Positions 35,656-37,808 of a stretch of DNA of 37,808 nucleotides are shown here, piece by piece. Source of the DNA: Betaproteobacteria bacterium (GTDB lineage: Bacteria; Pseudomonadota; Gammaproteobacteria; Burkholderiales; SG8-39); assembly GCA_009693335.1 (NCBI GenBank), contig SHXK01000009.1, positions 1-37,808 on the forward strand, in the 5' to 3' direction. Position 1 is the stretch's first letter. Each line of letters begins with the position of its first letter. The notes under the pieces are model-generated. The model worked only from the letters and a program-made list of their open reading frames with translations. It had not been told where the DNA came from and made no database searches. A program made the translations under genes and the position numbers.

Positions 35656-35685
35656 TTGACATAAAAGTCTTTTTTACGATATGAT
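35656..35685 (+). promoter_or_regulatory. Sigma-70 promoter upstream of the lytic transglycosylase
   Basis: A perfect TTGACA (35656-35661) and TATGAT (35680-35685, five of six matches) are 18 bp apart. The expected start of transcription is near 35690-35692. An ATG at 35681 that could open the downstream frame lies inside the -10 box and therefore cannot be the start used from this promoter. Confidence 0.8.
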
Positions 35686-35688
35686 TCA

Positions 35689-35905
35689 GGCTATTGCGAT
35701 GCAGCAATCGCCACTGGACTCTCACCTCCAGGGGTCTCGACCGGGGATTAAGACCCGAACCCGGAAAGAGCGCATGCGAACCGCCCCCAACATCCAGGGC
35801 GGTCCGCGCCATGCCCCCCCGCCCAAGTTGTTCAACCCCTCCCCGAGGTGGTTGCGACTGGTCGAGGAAGGCGGCGATCCAACGCGCAAGGTTTGGAGGT
35901 TGAAA
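35689..35905 (+). promoter_or_regulatory. Structured 5' leader of the lytic transglycosylase gene
   Basis: About 215 nt separate the predicted transcription start from the translation start. Three hairpins can be drawn. P1 at 35689-35712 pairs GGC-ATTGC with GCAAT-GCC across one mismatch. P2 pairs GGGTCT (35732-35737) with AGACCC (35751-35756). P3 at 35776-35807 pairs GCG-ACCGCCC with GGGCGGT-CGC across one mismatch. The leader ends with GGAGGTT before the ATG. I do not recognise a known riboswitch class. The frame of the gene is open through much of the leader, so part of it could instead be translated. Confidence 0.5.
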
Positions 35906-36604
35906 ATGGCAACAAACGACACTGCAACAGTGAAGCTGCCGGGTTTGGCGGGGGTTCAGCGCCTGTTTTCCGCGGCGCGCACCCTGTTTGCCCTGCTGGG
36001 GCTGGCGGTCGTGCTGGCGCTGGGATTGTCGGCGCCGGGCGATTCTTTGTTGCGTCAGTCGGCCGTCTGGACCGATACCTGGGAGACCCAGGCAGGCAGC
36101 ATGAGTGCCGGTACCATCCAGCCTGGCTTCGAGAGCGCCTCGGCGCGCGAGCAGCGCGCGGTCACCGAATTCATCTCGAAACGTTATCGTGTGGCCCAGG
36201 ACGCGATCTCCGGTTACGTCGCGACGGCCTACCGCGCGGGTAGCGAGTGGAAGGTCGACCCGCTGCTGATCCTCGCGGTGATGGCAATTGAGTCGCGTTA
36301 CAACCCGGTCGCCGAGAGCACCATGGGCGCCAAAGGACTGATGCAGGTGATAGCAAAATTCCACGGCGAGAAGCTGCTCGAGCATGGCGGCGAAGCTGCC
36401 TTGCTCGAGCCGAGCGTCAACATCCAGATCGGCGCACAGATCCTGCGCGAGTACCTGCGCCGTTTTGGCGAGACCGAAACGGCGCTGCAAATGTACGCGG
36501 GCGCCTTTGATGAGCCGACTTCTTCCTACGCCTTCAAGGTGCTCGCCGAGCGCGCGCGCCTGGAGGAGATGGTTAAGAAAAACCGACGCTCGGCGTCGGC
36601 CTGA
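35906..36604 (+). CDS. Membrane-anchored lytic transglycosylase (SLT domain)
   Basis: A 232-residue protein with one N-terminal membrane helix (LFALLGLAVVLALGLSA, about residues 27-43) and a periplasmic Slt-type domain. The catalytic glutamate is Glu129 in LILAVMAIESRYNPVAEST, followed by MGAKGLMQVIAKFHGEKL and LQMYAGAFDEP where classical enzymes have a YN motif. The start at 35906 is chosen because GGAGG lies six bases upstream and because the family N terminus fits; the frame is open back to 35681 but that ATG is in the promoter. The gene has its own strong promoter and a long leader. Its last codons (RRSASA) and stop are the first copy of a 24-bp tandem repeat. Confidence 0.9.
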   Translation: MATNDTATVKLPGLAGVQRLFSAARTLFALLGLAVVLALGLSAPGDSLLRQSAVWTDTWETQAGSMSAGTIQPGFESASAREQRAVTEFISKRYRVAQDAISGYVATAYRAGSEWKVDPLLILAVMAIESRYNPVAESTMGAKGLMQVIAKFHGEKLLEHGGEAALLEPSVNIQIGAQILREYLRRFGETETALQMYAGAFDEPTSSYAFKVLAERARLEEMVKKNRRSASA

Positions 36605-36640
36605 CCGCGACGCTCGGCGTCGGCCTGACCGCGACGCTCC
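36585..36640 (+). repeat. 24-bp palindromic tandem repeat at the end of the transglycosylase gene
   Basis: The unit gacgctcggcgtcggcctga plus ccgc begins at 36585, 36609 and 36633 (third copy partial). Each unit contains the inverted repeat CGACGC-TCG-GCGTCG. The first copy supplies the last codons and the stop of the gene, so each further copy repeats a stop codon. Similar in design to the doubled hairpin at the start of ampD, though the sequence differs. Confidence 0.85.
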
Positions 36641-36680
36641 GTAGCTTGGCTTGCCTCCGAGGCGGGTGGAGTTATACGGA

Positions 36681-36686
36681 TATAAT
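36681..36686 (+). promoter_or_regulatory. Probable -10 box for the malic enzyme gene
   Basis: A perfect TATAAT stands 25 bp before the GTG start in a locally AT-rich stretch. No -35 hexamer is found at 16-18 bp; TTGCCT (36651-36656) is too far. An activator or a non-standard promoter may be needed. Confidence 0.4.
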
Positions 36687-36711
36687 TTTCGCTTAATCCT
36701 CAGGAGCGGAC

Positions 36712-37808
<1,097 letters not shown>

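Noticed and set aside
35391-35684. 97-codon plus-strand open frame after the H1-like gene
   Set aside because: No ribosome site or recognisable family; it overlaps the H1-like 3' end, an inverted repeat and the downstream promoter.
35681-35905. Upstream extension of the second lytic transglycosylase from ATG 35681
   Set aside because: That ATG lies inside the -10 box of a near-consensus promoter, and a strong ribosome site precedes the ATG at 35906.

Overview
This is a GC-rich chromosomal segment whose gene families and gene order point to a betaproteobacterium, most likely close to Burkholderiales. Pointers are two Bug/TctC-type substrate-binding proteins, the block rplU-rpmA-obgE-proB next to ispB, a pilS-pilR pair, a class Ia nrdAB operon with NrdR-like boxes, and a lysine-rich histone H1-like protein. 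The species cannot be named from the sequence.

Region 1 (1-10200) is an accessory catabolic region. It begins inside a fumarate reductase/tricarballylate dehydrogenase-like flavoprotein gene that carries an in-frame TAG, followed by a frameshifted remnant of a small exported protein, a carboxymuconolactone decarboxylase-family gene, a NIPSNAP-family gene and a DUF4202 gene. Two divergent units then face away from a 94-bp control region: on the minus strand a Tat-type amidohydrolase plus a Bug receptor, and on the plus strand a second Bug receptor, a thiamine-diphosphate enzyme and a class II aldolase-like protein. A major facilitator transporter closes the region. Together they look like uptake and breakdown of an unidentified organic acid, possibly aromatic. 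No TctA/TctB membrane subunits are present.

Region 2 (10279-19139) concerns repair and the cell wall. The overlapping operon surE-pcm-nlpD converges on a long minus-strand run: proS, a small lytic transglycosylase, a DUF58 protein, a TgpA-like transglutaminase (frameshifted) and mltB. rpoS, the usual neighbour of nlpD, is absent, and so is the MoxR ATPase usually found with DUF58/TgpA.

Region 3 (19231-25664) holds rppH, a CBS-pair protein, a rubredoxin-less rubrerythrin fused by overlap to DUF3501, then proB, obgE, rpmA and rplU on the minus strand, a divergent ispB, and tRNA-Pro(CGG). A near-consensus sigma-70 promoter drives rplU-rpmA, and an intrinsic terminator separates rpmA from obgE.

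Region 4 (25682-30430) has an exported methyltransferase-fold protein, a PP0621-type small membrane protein, pilS, pilR and ampD. Region 5 (30431-37808) has two NrdR-like boxes, nrdA, nrdB, a DUF2442 gene, a histone H1-like gene, a promoter with a structured 5' leader of about 215 nt ahead of a lytic transglycosylase, and the start of a malic enzyme (maeB) that lacks a conserved segment of its Rossmann domain.

A recurring theme is short tandem duplications inside or at the edges of genes (nlpD, tgpA, DUF58, the small lytic transglycosylase, ampD 5' end, second transglycosylase 3' end). The one nonsense codon and two frameshifts may be real decay or assembly errors; raw reads would decide.
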